Shown one piece after another: positions 1-8,973 of a stretch of 64,000 bases of DNA. The stretch is from Clostridium ljungdahlii (lineage in GTDB: Bacteria > Bacillota > Clostridia > Clostridiales > Clostridiaceae), in contig NZ_LITT01000023.1 in NCBI RefSeq assembly GCF_001636845.1, forward strand, positions 62,001 to 126,000, given 5' to 3'. The position numbers were made by a program, and so were the translations under genes. Each line of letters opens with the position of its first letter. The first letter of the stretch is position 1. The notes beneath the pieces are model-generated. The model had not been told where the DNA came from, ran no database searches, and was given only the letters and a program-made list of their open reading frames with translations.

Positions 1-18
1 AATTTCATATCTTAGTAA

Positions 19-66
19 AAATTCCTGTTTGGTTACAAAACTTATAACTAAACAGGAATTTTTTAT
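19..66 (+). terminator. Rho-independent terminator of an upstream gene
   Basis: A 10-bp perfect stem (ATTCCTGTTT at 21-30 with AAACAGGAAT at 50-59) is followed directly by a T run. The gene it ends lies before the window. Confidence 0.8.
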
Positions 67-179
67 ATGGATTTGAAATAAATTAGCAAAATCAATTTTA
101 TGAATAAATAAGTTTTATTAGGTGAAAAATAACTTAAAATTACTTCATACAAAGTTGACAAAAGGGAAGAGGGAAAAAA

Positions 180-374
180 GTGAGAATAGTTCACCTGTTT
201 GACAAGTACTTTTTTATACTCATGGTAATTGAAGGAATCATTTTGGCATTCATTGATTCAAAAAAGTTTAAAAGAAATAGGTTAATAAAAACTGCTTTTA
301 AATCTAAGATAATTGGCGTAATTTTAATAGTCTTTTCAGTTGTGCTATACGCCTTTTCTATATATTCTTTTTAA
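180..374 (+). CDS. small two-TM membrane protein ahead of gerA-type gene
   Basis: A 64-residue protein with a GTG start preceded by purine-rich AGGGAAGAGGG. It has two hydrophobic segments (about residues 9-24 and 44-62) joined by a strongly basic loop (KKFKRNRLIK), so it should be a hairpin membrane protein with the loop in the cytoplasm. Its stop lies 14 bases before the start of the spore-germination receptor gene, suggesting one transcript. I do not recognise a named family. A small accessory subunit of the germinant receptor, analogous in size and position to GerD/GerX-type extras, is possible but is inference from position only. Confidence 0.6.
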   Translation: MRIVHLFDKYFFILMVIEGIILAFIDSKKFKRNRLIKTAFKSKIIGVILIVFSVVLYAFSIYSF

Positions 375-387
375 GGAAGTGATAAAA

Positions 388-1845
388 GTGAAAGAAGAGG
401 TAAAAAGTAAGATATCTCCTAGTGTAGACGAGAATATAAAATATTTAAAGGACTTATTTAAAGATGATGCGGATATAATTTTCAGAAAATTTTATATAGG
501 ATCTGTGAAATGTGCAATAGTATATATAGACGGAATGGCGGATAAGATGCTTTTAAATGATTTACTTAGGGGATTGATGACAAGATCTAAATACGTGAGA
601 CATGTAGACAGCATAAAAGATAGAATGATGAGTGTATCTGATATGAAGGATTTAGATGACTTAAAAAAAGGAATTGATTTGGTTTTGTCTGGGGAAACTA
701 TAATGTTCGTTGAAGAATTAAAAAATTTTTATATAATATCTACCAGGCTGTGGCCTGCAAGATCAGTAACGGAGCCTTCTGGAGAAACTGCAATAAGAGG
801 ATCAAGAGATGGATTTACGGAAACTTTAAGATTTAATACAGCTCTTGTAAGGAGGAGAATACGAGATACTAGATTTAAAATTGAGTTAAAAGAATTTGGA
901 GTAAGATCTAAAACTGATCTGGCAATAATGTACATAAGCGATATAGTAAATACAAATGCTTTAAATGAGCTTAAAGAAAGGTTATCTAAGATTGAAATAG
1001 ATGCAATTTTAGATAGCGGATATGTTGAACAGTTTATTGAAGACAATAAGTGGTCTCTTTTTCCACAAATTCAAAGTACCGAGAGGCCGGATGTAGTGGC
1101 AGCTGCACTTTATGAAGGTAGAATTGCCATTATAGTAGATAATTCACCTTTTGTAATTATAGTTCCAACTACAATGCCCAATTTGTTTCAGTCACCAGAT
1201 GATTATTATGAAAGGTGGATATATGGATCTACCATTAGAATAATAAGGTTTATATCCATTATTCTTTCACTTATACTGCCTGCTCTTTATGTTGCTGTTA
1301 CTTCTTTTCATACAGGAATAATACCTACTAAACTAGCATATTTTATTGCAGCTTCAAGAGAAGGAGTACCTTTTCCAGCTTTTGTAGAGGCCATAATTAT
1401 GGAGGCAAGTTTGGCACTGCTTTTAGAGTCTATAGCTAGGCTGCCAAAGGCCATAGGGGCAACTACTGGTATAGTAGGAGGACTTATTATAGGCCAGGCA
1501 GCAGTTCAGGCTGGGATAGTGAGCCCAATAATGATAATAATAGTATCAATTACAGCTATAACGAGTTTTACTACACCTAATTATGAGATGACAGCTGCAT
1601 TTAGGCTTATTAGATTTTTACTCATAATTGCATCTGCAATTGCTGGACTTTATGGAATTATGATTGGACTTATATTAACGTTGATACATTTAGTTAAACT
1701 GAAGAGTTTTGGAGTACCTTATCTGTCTCCAATGGTAAATGAAAACATTAATGACTTTAAGGATATGTACCTGAGACTGCCTTTTAGTTTTTTTAAAAGA
1801 AGACCACGTTATATGAAAACTCAAGATAAAATAAGACAAAGATAA
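388..1845 (+). CDS. GerA-family spore germinant receptor subunit A
   Basis: The reading frame is open from 340, but the start is set at GTG 388 because AAGGAAG (373-379) lies 8 bases before it; this gives 485 residues, normal for the family. The N-terminal half (to about 270) is soluble and carries the family's conserved block around ARSVTEPSGETAIRGSRDGF. The C-terminal half has about five membrane helices (from IIRFISIILSLILPALYVAV onward). GerA/GerKA-type subunits sit in the spore inner membrane with B and C subunits and respond to germinants. The next gene supplies both partners in one chain. The germinant cannot be told from sequence. Confidence 0.92.
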   Translation: MKEEVKSKISPSVDENIKYLKDLFKDDADIIFRKFYIGSVKCAIVYIDGMADKMLLNDLLRGLMTRSKYVRHVDSIKDRMMSVSDMKDLDDLKKGIDLVLSGETIMFVEELKNFYIISTRLWPARSVTEPSGETAIRGSRDGFTETLRFNTALVRRRIRDTRFKIELKEFGVRSKTDLAIMYISDIVNTNALNELKERLSKIEIDAILDSGYVEQFIEDNKWSLFPQIQSTERPDVVAAALYEGRIAIIVDNSPFVIIVPTTMPNLFQSPDDYYERWIYGSTIRIIRFISIILSLILPALYVAVTSFHTGIIPTKLAYFIAASREGVPFPAFVEAIIMEASLALLLESIARLPKAIGATTGIVGGLIIGQAAVQAGIVSPIMIIIVSITAITSFTTPNYEMTAAFRLIRFLLIIASAIAGLYGIMIGLILTLIHLVKLKSFGVPYLSPMVNENINDFKDMYLRLPFSFFKRRPRYMKTQDKIRQR

Positions 1846-1926
1846 ATATAGGCTTGGAGATTGAAATTTATATATACTGTAAATTATGAACTATGAACGG
1901 TGAATTGGTAAGGAGATGGTTATTAC

Positions 1927-4185
1927 ATGACACAAAAAAATTTTATAACTGAATTTGGAATGTTCAGTACTATAGTAATAACTATGATAGGTGTAGGAGC
2001 ATTTTCATATCCCGGAGAAGTAGTAAATTATTTAGGCTCAAATGGATGGATTGGAACCATAGTAGAAGGAATATTAGTTTATTTCTTAATTTACATTGCC
2101 TATAAAGTTATAAAATTAAATGGATATAACAAGTTATCTATAATATTACAAAATAGCTTTGGAAAGATATTTGGAGGTATTTTGGCACTTATATTTGTTG
2201 CATATAGTATATTTTTTATATCTATGGGTATGAGGATATTTATAGAAGTTATAAAAATGTACTTACTGGAAAAAACTCCTTCGGAATTTCTAATAATTGT
2301 AATGATATTTACAGGGATCTATCTTATAAGAAATGAACTGGGAGATTTGATAAAATTTAATGAAATTTCTTTTTGGATAATGTTTGTATCAATGGGATTA
2401 ATATTTTTGTTTACTTTAAACAAAACGAACTTTAACAACAGTATTCCTAACTTTGTTAACAGTGATGTTTATGATTATTTAAAAGCGTTTAAAAATACAA
2501 TATATAGTTTTATTGGCATAGAGATAATATATTTAGTTGGTCCTTTTGCAAAAAATAAAGTAAGTATAAGAAAAATAGCTTTGAAAAGCATCTTGTTTGT
2601 AACGTTATTTTATGCTGTTACAGTTATACTGTCTCTAGCTATTTTTTCTGAAGAACAAACTAAAACTTTATTATGGCCTACTATAACAATGATAAAATCT
2701 GTGGATATAAGAGGAGCTTTTATAGAGAGATGGGAAGGCATAGCAATGGCTATATGGATTATGTTTTACTTTTGTAATTTTTCCAATGTATATTACTTGT
2801 CTTCAGATATAGTGAAAGACGTATTTAGATTAGATGATATAAAGATTTCTTCAGCTTTAATAGCCCCTTTTATATATTTGACAGCTATGTATCCTGAAAA
2901 TATAGCAGAGCTATATCATATAATTAACACAGTAATGCCTGTGGCAGCTGCATACAGCTTAATATTGCTTCCATTAATTATATTTTTATTCAGCAAACCT
3001 AGAAGAAACTTAAATGCAAGTAAGTTTATATGCATATTTTTAGTTTGTACTGTACTAACTGGATGCTGGGATAAAGTTGAAATAGAAAGAACCCAATTAG
3101 TATCTGTAATAGGAGTGGATGCAGGAGAGGATATAGGTAAGACCAAAGAATTAAAAAATGTAAAGTCAACAGATCCTCTGACGTCCGTAAATCTAAAAAA
3201 AATTCATGTAACTTTTGGAATACCAGATTTGAGTAAATTAGAACCTGGTAAGGGAGGTGTATCTGGAGACAAATATGTAGATGTAGATGGATATTCAATG
3301 GAGGATGCTGTAAATACAGCAATGTCTAAAAGCAGTAGAACTGTGAAATTTAGTCAAACTAAACTGCTCGTCTTAGGTAAAAGTTTAATGGAATATCCTG
3401 ATGTAGTAAAAGAAGTCATAGATTACTTACAGAGAGAACCTTCACTAAACAGAAATATGTATATAGTTATATCTAGTGGCAGTTCAGATAAATATATAAA
3501 AATAAAAACGCCCATGGGAAAAAGTACAGAGGGTTATATATTGGGATTAGTTCAGGGAGATGTTAAAGACAATGAAGTTAAAACTGTAACTTTAAATGAT
3601 TTCCTAGTTAGTATGAGTGAAAATGGAAATAGCATAATACCCAAAATTGAAATGGATAAGGACAAAAAGAATATAAAGATAGCAGGTACTGCAGCTATAA
3701 AAAATTTTAAATATGATGGTGATTTAAATCAAGTTCAGACTTCTAATATAGAACTATTACAAGGTAAATTGAAAAGCGGCAAAAGAATGATATATTTGGA
3801 AGGTCATCCTGTAGATATAAGAATAAATGATAGTAATAGAAGAATAAAAGTGTCCCAAGAAAAAGGAAATTTAGTATTTAATATAAAACTAAATATTGAA
3901 AGTGAGATAAAAAATTATTATACTAGCGATAAGGTTTTATCAGTAGATAAATTAAGTTATATTGAACAAAGCTTTAATAAGGCCATATCACAGGAATGTA
4001 AAGATTCTATAAAAGTTACTCAAAGGGATCTTAAAATTGATCCTATAGGATTTAAGGATTATATAAAAAGATATCATCCACTTATGTGGAGGCAAGTAAA
4101 AGATAAATGGGAGGATTCTTATAAGGATGCAGTTGTAAATGTAAATGTAGATACTAAGATAAGGAGAATTGGCGTAGTAAAATAA
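1927..4185 (+). CDS. fused GerB permease-GerC lipoprotein germinant receptor
   Basis: One uninterrupted 752-residue frame. Residues 1 to about 360 are a GerB-type endospore germination permease (APC-like, about ten membrane helices, opening GMFSTIVITMIGVGAFSYPGE). Residues from about 365 are a GerC-type subunit: a hydrophobic stretch, lipobox LTGC with the cysteine at residue 380, then the family hallmark WDKVEIERTQLVSVIGVD. B and C are normally separate proteins of about 365 and 375 residues, and the total matches their sum. Between the last B helix and the lipobox I find no in-frame ATG or GTG with a ribosome site; the only alternative is an unsupported TTG near 2967. The start ATG 1927 follows AAGGAGATGG. 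If lipoprotein processing occurs at C380, the chain could be cut back into two subunits; that is inference. Confidence 0.9.
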   Translation: MTQKNFITEFGMFSTIVITMIGVGAFSYPGEVVNYLGSNGWIGTIVEGILVYFLIYIAYKVIKLNGYNKLSIILQNSFGKIFGGILALIFVAYSIFFISMGMRIFIEVIKMYLLEKTPSEFLIIVMIFTGIYLIRNELGDLIKFNEISFWIMFVSMGLIFLFTLNKTNFNNSIPNFVNSDVYDYLKAFKNTIYSFIGIEIIYLVGPFAKNKVSIRKIALKSILFVTLFYAVTVILSLAIFSEEQTKTLLWPTITMIKSVDIRGAFIERWEGIAMAIWIMFYFCNFSNVYYLSSDIVKDVFRLDDIKISSALIAPFIYLTAMYPENIAELYHIINTVMPVAAAYSLILLPLIIFLFSKPRRNLNASKFICIFLVCTVLTGCWDKVEIERTQLVSVIGVDAGEDIGKTKELKNVKSTDPLTSVNLKKIHVTFGIPDLSKLEPGKGGVSGDKYVDVDGYSMEDAVNTAMSKSSRTVKFSQTKLLVLGKSLMEYPDVVKEVIDYLQREPSLNRNMYIVISSGSSDKYIKIKTPMGKSTEGYILGLVQGDVKDNEVKTVTLNDFLVSMSENGNSIIPKIEMDKDKKNIKIAGTAAIKNFKYDGDLNQVQTSNIELLQGKLKSGKRMIYLEGHPVDIRINDSNRRIKVSQEKGNLVFNIKLNIESEIKNYYTSDKVLSVDKLSYIEQSFNKAISQECKDSIKVTQRDLKIDPIGFKDYIKRYHPLMWRQVKDKWEDSYKDAVVNVNVDTKIRRIGVVK

Positions 4186-4269
4186 TAACATTCAGTGAAT
4201 ATAATTGAAATATATGTAAATAATTACTAATAAAATAATTAATATTTATTAAAAAGCGGGGATGAGATC

Positions 4270-4914
4270 ATGAAAAAATTTTTATTAGTATTTATTATAT
4301 GTATTTTAAGCATATTTACTGTATGCTCCTATTTATTTGAAGTAAAAAGTGACAACATACAGGATGATATGGCATCTAGGATCATAAGATTTCATGTTAT
4401 AGCAAATAGTGATTCAAAAAGTGATCAGGCACTTAAACTAAAGGTAAGAGACGAAATATTGAAATATATACAACCTAAACTAAAGGACTGTAAAAATATA
4501 GAGGAATCAAGAAAAGTTTTAAGGGAAAATGATAAGAATGTATTGAAAGTAGCCCGCAGAGTAATAAGTGAACAGGGTTATAACTATGAAGTTAAAAGTA
4601 CTTTATCCAAAGTAAATTTTCCTATAAAGACTTATGGAAATATAACTCTCCCTCAGGGAAGGTATGAGGCTTATAGGGTGATTATAGGTAAAGGACAAGG
4701 TCAAAACTGGTGGTGTGTTATGTTTCCTCCATTATGTTTCGTAGATATTACAAAAGGACAAGTATCCTATAAAAAGACAGAGAAAGAAATGAAAAAGGTT
4801 TTGACACCGGAGGAGTATAAGATGGTAAATAACAATAAATTTGACATAAGTGACAAAAATAATATAAAAGTTAGATTTAAAATAATAGAAGTGTTAAATA
4901 AGCTGGGAATATAA
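4270..4914 (+). CDS. spoIIR: stage II sporulation protein R
   Basis: 214 residues. One N-terminal signal/anchor helix (residues 3-20) is followed by the family's conserved RFHVIANSDSKSDQALKLKVRDE and, later, WWCVMFPPLCF. SpoIIR is made in the forespore under sigma-F and secreted into the intermembrane space, where it triggers SpoIIGA to process pro-sigma-E in the mother cell. The start follows GCGGGGATGAG at suitable spacing. It lies 84 bp after the receptor operon; no terminator is visible between them, but sporulation-specific promoters are expected. Confidence 0.93.
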   Translation: MKKFLLVFIICILSIFTVCSYLFEVKSDNIQDDMASRIIRFHVIANSDSKSDQALKLKVRDEILKYIQPKLKDCKNIEESRKVLRENDKNVLKVARRVISEQGYNYEVKSTLSKVNFPIKTYGNITLPQGRYEAYRVIIGKGQGQNWWCVMFPPLCFVDITKGQVSYKKTEKEMKKVLTPEEYKMVNNNKFDISDKNNIKVRFKIIEVLNKLGI

Positions 4915-4923
4915 ATCTAGTGT

Positions 4924-4992
4924 ACAAGTGGGCTGGATATGGTAAGTTCTCAAAATTTGAGAATTTCATACCTTCAATTAGCCCTAACTTGT
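4924..4992. terminator. long imperfect hairpin between convergent genes
   Basis: ACAAGT/ACTTGT, GGGCT/AGCCC, GGTA/TACC and TTCTCAAA/TTTGAGAA nest into one interrupted stem of about 23 bp between spoIIR (+) and the glycosyltransferase (-). There is no clear T run on either side, so it is a possible Rho-dependent or bidirectional terminator, or simply an mRNA 3'-end stabiliser. Confidence 0.5.
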
Positions 4993-5030
4993 AATATATG
5001 AATAGAAATCTATATTTAACACAAGTTAAT

Positions 5031-6269
5031 TTATAATTCAAATAATTTTAAAGCTGTTTTCAAAAAGTACTTTTCTGCAGATTTAAAAAAAGTTTTAGGA
5101 TTGTTCTTTTCATAAATTTTATCTTCTTCTGTAAAGGAGCTTTTATTTGATTTATTTTGTACAAGCCAATTTATTAAATTAAATATATCATTCCCAGCAT
5201 AAGGTTTAGAAAACTTACTGCAATTTTCTACCATGCTTTTTAGTTCGTCTTTAGAGTGAAGAAGTTTTTCTATGTTTTCACCGCACTTTTCTATGTCAGT
5301 TAAATTTACAGCCAAATTATGTCTTAGTAGAAATTGAGCATTTTTTTCTTCTTGACCTGGTATTGGTGAAAATAGACCAAGGGGTATTTTGCATATTAAG
5401 GCCTCAGTAATAGTAAGCCCTCCCGGTTTTGTTAAAAGAAGGTCACAAGCCTGCATATACTTATTTACATGGTCAGTAAAACCTATAATTCGGGTTTCCT
5501 TTGAAGAAGAATCTTTAATTTTTGAAAGCTCTGCATAAAGTTTTTTATTTTTCCCTGTTATTATGATTATCTGGATATCTTCATTTATATTGGTCAGCTG
5601 TTTATATATATCTACTATTTTTCCAAGTCCCAGACTTCCACCCATAACTAGAATGGTAAATTTGGATTCACATAGATCTAATGATTCTAATGTGTCTCCC
5701 CTATCATAATTTATATTAAAATCTGGTTTAACAGGTATTCCTAAGTTATAAATAGTGTCGTTGGATATCCCTTTAAAAATCATTTTGCTTATCATATCTT
5801 CATTAGAAACCACATAAGCGTCAATATAAGGATGAAGCCAAGAACTATGAGAGTAATAATCAGTGATTATGGACATACACGGTATGTTCATATTGTATTT
5901 TGACTTTAGCACCGACAGCATTTCTGTAGAGAATGAATGGGTGGCTATTAATATATTAGGTTTAAATTCACGAATAAGTGGAATCAATTTACAAGTCATA
6001 GCTTCAATAAGCTTAGAACTTATAGTGTTTGTAATAGTGTAATCATCTTCTGAGTAAGTGTATAATTTCCCATATAAATAAGGGGATACTTTTAGGGATT
6101 TTAAATAACTTCCAATTACTACTTTGTCTATTATAGGATTTATATATTTAATGGTATCAATAATCTTTACTTCTGATTTTGGAGCTTTTAAGGCTATGTA
6201 ACTTTTTATAGCTTCTGCAGCGTTACCATGTCCGCCTCCTGCAGAAATTGAAAGAATTAAAACTTTCAT
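5031..6269 (-). CDS. MGDG-synthase-type diacylglycerol glycosyltransferase
   Basis: 412 residues. The N-terminal MGDG-synthase-like domain begins MKVLILSISAGGGHGNAAEA with the acceptor-side glycine-rich loop. The C-terminal GT-B half carries LVMGGSLGLGK, the nucleotide-sugar site LTKPGGLTITEAL, and PIPGQEEKNAQFL. This is the GT28/UgtP-MurG-like family that transfers glucose or galactose from the UDP-sugar to diacylglycerol, making membrane glycolipids and lipoteichoic-acid anchors at the inner leaflet. The start ATG follows AGAAGGTGA on the minus strand. It is monocistronic, divergent from ypeB. The exact sugar and processivity cannot be deduced. Confidence 0.85.
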   Translation of the reverse strand: MKVLILSISAGGGHGNAAEAIKSYIALKAPKSEVKIIDTIKYINPIIDKVVIGSYLKSLKVSPYLYGKLYTYSEDDYTITNTISSKLIEAMTCKLIPLIREFKPNILIATHSFSTEMLSVLKSKYNMNIPCMSIITDYYSHSSWLHPYIDAYVVSNEDMISKMIFKGISNDTIYNLGIPVKPDFNINYDRGDTLESLDLCESKFTILVMGGSLGLGKIVDIYKQLTNINEDIQIIIITGKNKKLYAELSKIKDSSSKETRIIGFTDHVNKYMQACDLLLTKPGGLTITEALICKIPLGLFSPIPGQEEKNAQFLLRHNLAVNLTDIEKCGENIEKLLHSKDELKSMVENCSKFSKPYAGNDIFNLINWLVQNKSNKSSFTEEDKIYEKNNPKTFFKSAEKYFLKTALKLFEL

Positions 6270-6460
6270 TTAATCACCTTCTGGTTAAGTATGTAACTTA
6301 ATTATATAAAATGTACGGAAAATAATAAACTCATTTAACTAACATTTAAGAAAAAATTAATAATAAGCAATAAATATAGTATTGGCTTTTAAATTTTATA
6401 TTAAACAAATAATACATAACAATTAGGTAAATGCGAACAATATAAAAGAGGTGGAAATTT

Positions 6461-7831
6461 ATGAAGTTTTCTAAAAGAAGGATAATATATACTGCTATAG
6501 TAACTTTAATTGTAGTGTTTTCTAGTACATTTGCCGTATTAATGACGCTTGAAAGAAATGATTATAGAAATTATTTGCAGGGTGAGTATGGTAAGAGTAT
6601 GTATGAATTAATAGATGCAGTGCAAAATATAAGAACCAATTTAACCAAAGCGGCTATAGTTGGGTCAAGGGAGCAACAGATAGTAGTTTTTGACGAAATA
6701 TTTAGGTATTCTGCTATAGCTAGTGATAAGTTGCATTCACTTCCAGTGGACCAATCTACTATATCGGATACTAGTAAGTTTTTAACTCAGGTAGGAGATT
6801 TCTGCTATAGTTTAGGCAGGTCATCTACAGAAGGAAAACAGTTAAGTGAAAAAGATTATAATGATATAGAAAGATTAAAAAAGCAATCCAATGTACTGGA
6901 AAATCAGTTAGAATTAGTATCTAACAATATAAATCAGGGGGAAGTAAAATGGGGAGAAATAAGAAAAAAGATTACAGGTGTTTTTGCCCAAAGTAACGAT
7001 GCATCAATATCTGAACAATTTAAGGGGATACAAAAACAGGTTCTTCAATATCCTACATTAATTTACGATGGACCATTTTCAGATAATACACTTCAGATAA
7101 ACCCTAAAATAAAGTTACAAAAAGAAGTTTCTCAAAGTGAGGCAGAAAAAACTGCTAGGCAGGTTATTGGAAAAGATAAGATAGAAAATATGGATGTATC
7201 TTCTGTTAATGAAAAATCTAATATAGGTGTATATAGATTTACTGCAGCATTAAAGGGAAGAGCTAAAAAAGATAGTAGGGTTGTATGTGAAATAAGTAAA
7301 AATGGAGGTAAGGTATACTACTTAATAAATGATAAGAGTATAAATAACAGCTCTATGGATGTCAAAAAGGCTTCTGAAATTGGACTGAAATATTTAAATG
7401 ATTTAGGTTATAAAAACATGATTATTACGTATTCCCTAAGATATAATAATGTGGCAGTTATAAACTATGTGTATAGTCAAAATGGTATACTTGTTTATCC
7501 TGATCAGATTAAACTAAAGATAGCTTTAGATAATGGAGAAATTATAGGTGTGGAAGCAGAAAAGTATTTAATATCTCATGAAGAAAATAGAAAAATAGAA
7601 ACTCCTAAATTAAGCTATGGGGAAGCTGAGAAGAGAGTTAGCAAGAGGCTTAATGTAACAAGTAAGAGGCTTACTATAATTCCTACGGAAACTAATAAGG
7701 AAGTGCTATGTTATGAATTTTCCGGGAATTATAAAGGTGATTATTTTAAAGTTTATGTAAATACAAGTACGGGATATGAGGAGAGAATAATTCAAATAAT
7801 TGACACGCCTAATGGCAAACTTGCTATGTAA
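6461..7831 (+). CDS. ypeB: germination protein YpeB
   Basis: 456 residues, close to the family's usual 450. An N-terminal membrane anchor (about 8-28) is followed by a helical region and a C-terminal half with PepSY-like repeats (SEAEKTARQVIG..., SYGEAEKRVSKRL...). YpeB protects and localises the cortex-lytic enzyme SleB in dormant spores and is removed by proteolysis during germination. In bacilli and many clostridia it is the second gene of sleB-ypeB. Here no sleB precedes it: the upstream gene is divergent and unrelated. The start follows AGAGGTGG. Confidence 0.9.
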   Translation: MKFSKRRIIYTAIVTLIVVFSSTFAVLMTLERNDYRNYLQGEYGKSMYELIDAVQNIRTNLTKAAIVGSREQQIVVFDEIFRYSAIASDKLHSLPVDQSTISDTSKFLTQVGDFCYSLGRSSTEGKQLSEKDYNDIERLKKQSNVLENQLELVSNNINQGEVKWGEIRKKITGVFAQSNDASISEQFKGIQKQVLQYPTLIYDGPFSDNTLQINPKIKLQKEVSQSEAEKTARQVIGKDKIENMDVSSVNEKSNIGVYRFTAALKGRAKKDSRVVCEISKNGGKVYYLINDKSINNSSMDVKKASEIGLKYLNDLGYKNMIITYSLRYNNVAVINYVYSQNGILVYPDQIKLKIALDNGEIIGVEAEKYLISHEENRKIETPKLSYGEAEKRVSKRLNVTSKRLTIIPTETNKEVLCYEFSGNYKGDYFKVYVNTSTGYEERIIQIIDTPNGKLAM

Positions 7832-7861
7832 AGCATTGTTATTTTCTTTCAAATGTCTATC
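7832..7861. repeat. degenerate copy of the AAGGCATTT palindromic repeat
   Basis: Immediately after the ypeB stop, AGCATTGTTATTTTCTTTCAAATGTCT shares the 19-base core TTGTTATTTTCTTTCAAAT with the right arm of the element at 20146-20217. The terminal arms (AGCATT / AAATGTCT) still pair partly. It is the most diverged of five copies. Confidence 0.55.
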
Positions 7862-7871
7862 TTAGATTGAT

Positions 7872-7900
7872 GGAAACCTTACTTATTTGGCAAGGTTTCC
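7872..7900. other. hairpin downstream of ypeB
   Basis: GGAAACCTT (7872-7880) pairs perfectly with AAGGTTTCC (7892-7900) around an 11-base loop. No T run follows, so it is a possible weak terminator or 3'-end stabiliser for ypeB. Confidence 0.45.
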
Positions 7901-7989
7901 AAAGTATGAAAAAGTATTTTAGGATTGGAATAGATTTTAATATTAAAATTAGTCTGATATAATGTATATATTAGTTATTTTAGACTAAA

Positions 7990-8057
7990 AGGGAGGCGAA
8001 GCACGTTATAACTTTACTAAAATCCATAGGTTTTGATAAAGTTTTAATAACGAAATT
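7990..8057 (+). promoter_or_regulatory. ribosome site separated from start by a long hairpin
   Basis: AGGGAGGCG (7990-7998) is a strong Shine-Dalgarno, but the only usable start, ATG 8058, is about 60 bases away. The interval 8005-8051 folds on itself: GTTAT-AACTTTA-AAATCC on the left pairs with GGTTTT-TAAAGTT-ATAAC on the right with small bulges. Removing the hairpin leaves 8 + 6 bases between site and start. The same layout occurs before pyrG and before the gene at 16474. Confidence 0.55.
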
Positions 8058-8473
8058 ATGAAAAAGAAGGCTATTATATCTGTATCCAGTAAACAAACTG
8101 ATGAGGAAGAACCTATAGAAGTTGTTACTCCAGGAAGTTTTTATAAAAAAAATGATTCCTATTATGCTGTTTATAAAGAAACTGAATTATCCGGAATGGA
8201 AGGAACTACTACTACATTGAAGATAAAACAGGATAAGTTTTCTCTTATAAGAATGGGGAGTACTAGTACTAAAATGGATTTTGATGAGGATAAAAAAATG
8301 TGTCCATGTATAAAACACCTTATGGAACTATAGAGCTGAGAATAGAAACAAATAGTTTGAATATAAACGTAGATGAACAAGGTGGGGATATAATGATAAA
8401 TTATAAAATTAGTACTGCAGGACAAGCATTAAAAAATACCAAGCTAAAAGTAAATATAAAAGTTAATGAATAA
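8058..8473 (+). pseudogene. DUF1934 (YwiB-like) protein, frameshifted in an A7 run
   Basis: The first frame gives a DUF1934 N-terminus (SGMEGTTTTLKIKQDKFSLIRMGS) but leaves homology at the A run 8292-8298 and stops at 8333. In the next frame the rest of the domain continues to the stop at 8471-8473 (YKTPYGTIELRIETNSLNIN...). One extra A (GAT AAA AAA AAT GTG) would restore a single frame of about 138 residues, the family's normal length. Family members are small beta-barrel (calycin-like) proteins of unknown function, often near argS/pyrG in Firmicutes. It may be a sequencing error, a true pseudogene, or a product rescued by slippage on the homopolymer; the sequence alone cannot decide. Confidence 0.85.
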
Positions 8474-8555
8474 ATTTTTTGGGTAGTCTTGATTAAAGTA
8501 TTCACATATGGCAATTAATTAAATATATAGTAATGAAAAGAGAAGGTTGATTCCA

Positions 8556-8861
8556 ATGAAATATTTTAGAAATAAAGAAGAAGTATATACTAAAATAATT
8601 AAAATATTATGTGAATACAAGGGATTTAGTAGAAAAGACATGTTTAAGATATTAAAAAACGAATCTTGTAGATACTTATTTTTTTTGCTTATTAAAAAAT
8701 ATGAATGCTGTGATATGGAATTATTGAAAAAAGATTTTCCCTCTGTGAACAGTAAAAATGTAAAAAGGAATATAAAAAGAGCAGAAGAAAAATTATTGTT
8801 TGATAAAAAAATAAGAGAAATGTATTTTGAAGCAGAAGATATAATAAATAAAGTAAAATAA
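8556..8861 (+). CDS. small basic helical protein, unrecognised
   Basis: 101 residues from ATG 8556, chosen over the in-frame TTG 8547 because AGAGAAGG lies 9 bases before the ATG. It is lysine/glutamate rich and predicted all-helical, with no membrane segment or signal peptide and no motif I can name. A helix-turn-helix-like region around DMELLKKDFPSVNSKNVKRNI would fit a winged-helix fold, but this is a guess. It lies between the DUF1934 gene and pyrG, and codon use matches its neighbours. Confidence 0.6.
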   Translation: MKYFRNKEEVYTKIIKILCEYKGFSRKDMFKILKNESCRYLFFLLIKKYECCDMELLKKDFPSVNSKNVKRNIKRAEEKLLFDKKIREMYFEAEDIINKVK

Positions 8862-8973
8862 ATATTTGTAGAAAAGAATAAAAAAATATGGAATATAAAT
8901 AGAAAGTGTGATATCATAGTAAATATGTTTTGAACGAAAACACACCATTTTACTATTTATGAAGGTAATTGTT

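Noticed and set aside
729..1046. 105-codon minus-strand open frame inside the gerA-type gene
   Set aside because: It is antisense to a clearly coding frame and has no family resemblance; long antisense frames are common under strong A+T-biased codon use.
1880..1910. AATTATGAACTATGAACGGTGAATTG-like sequence
   Set aside because: It resembles low-complexity intergenic motifs common in clostridia; only one clear copy is in the window, so I cannot call a repeat family.
7872..7900. CRISPR or tandem repeat unit
   Set aside because: Only a single hairpin; no regularly spaced repeats anywhere in the window.
8005..8058. Possible leader peptide VITLLKSIGFDKVLITKL ending in ATGA overlap with DUF1934
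   Set aside because: No ATG, GTG or TTG start exists in that frame after the stop at 7981; the segment is better explained as the hairpin.
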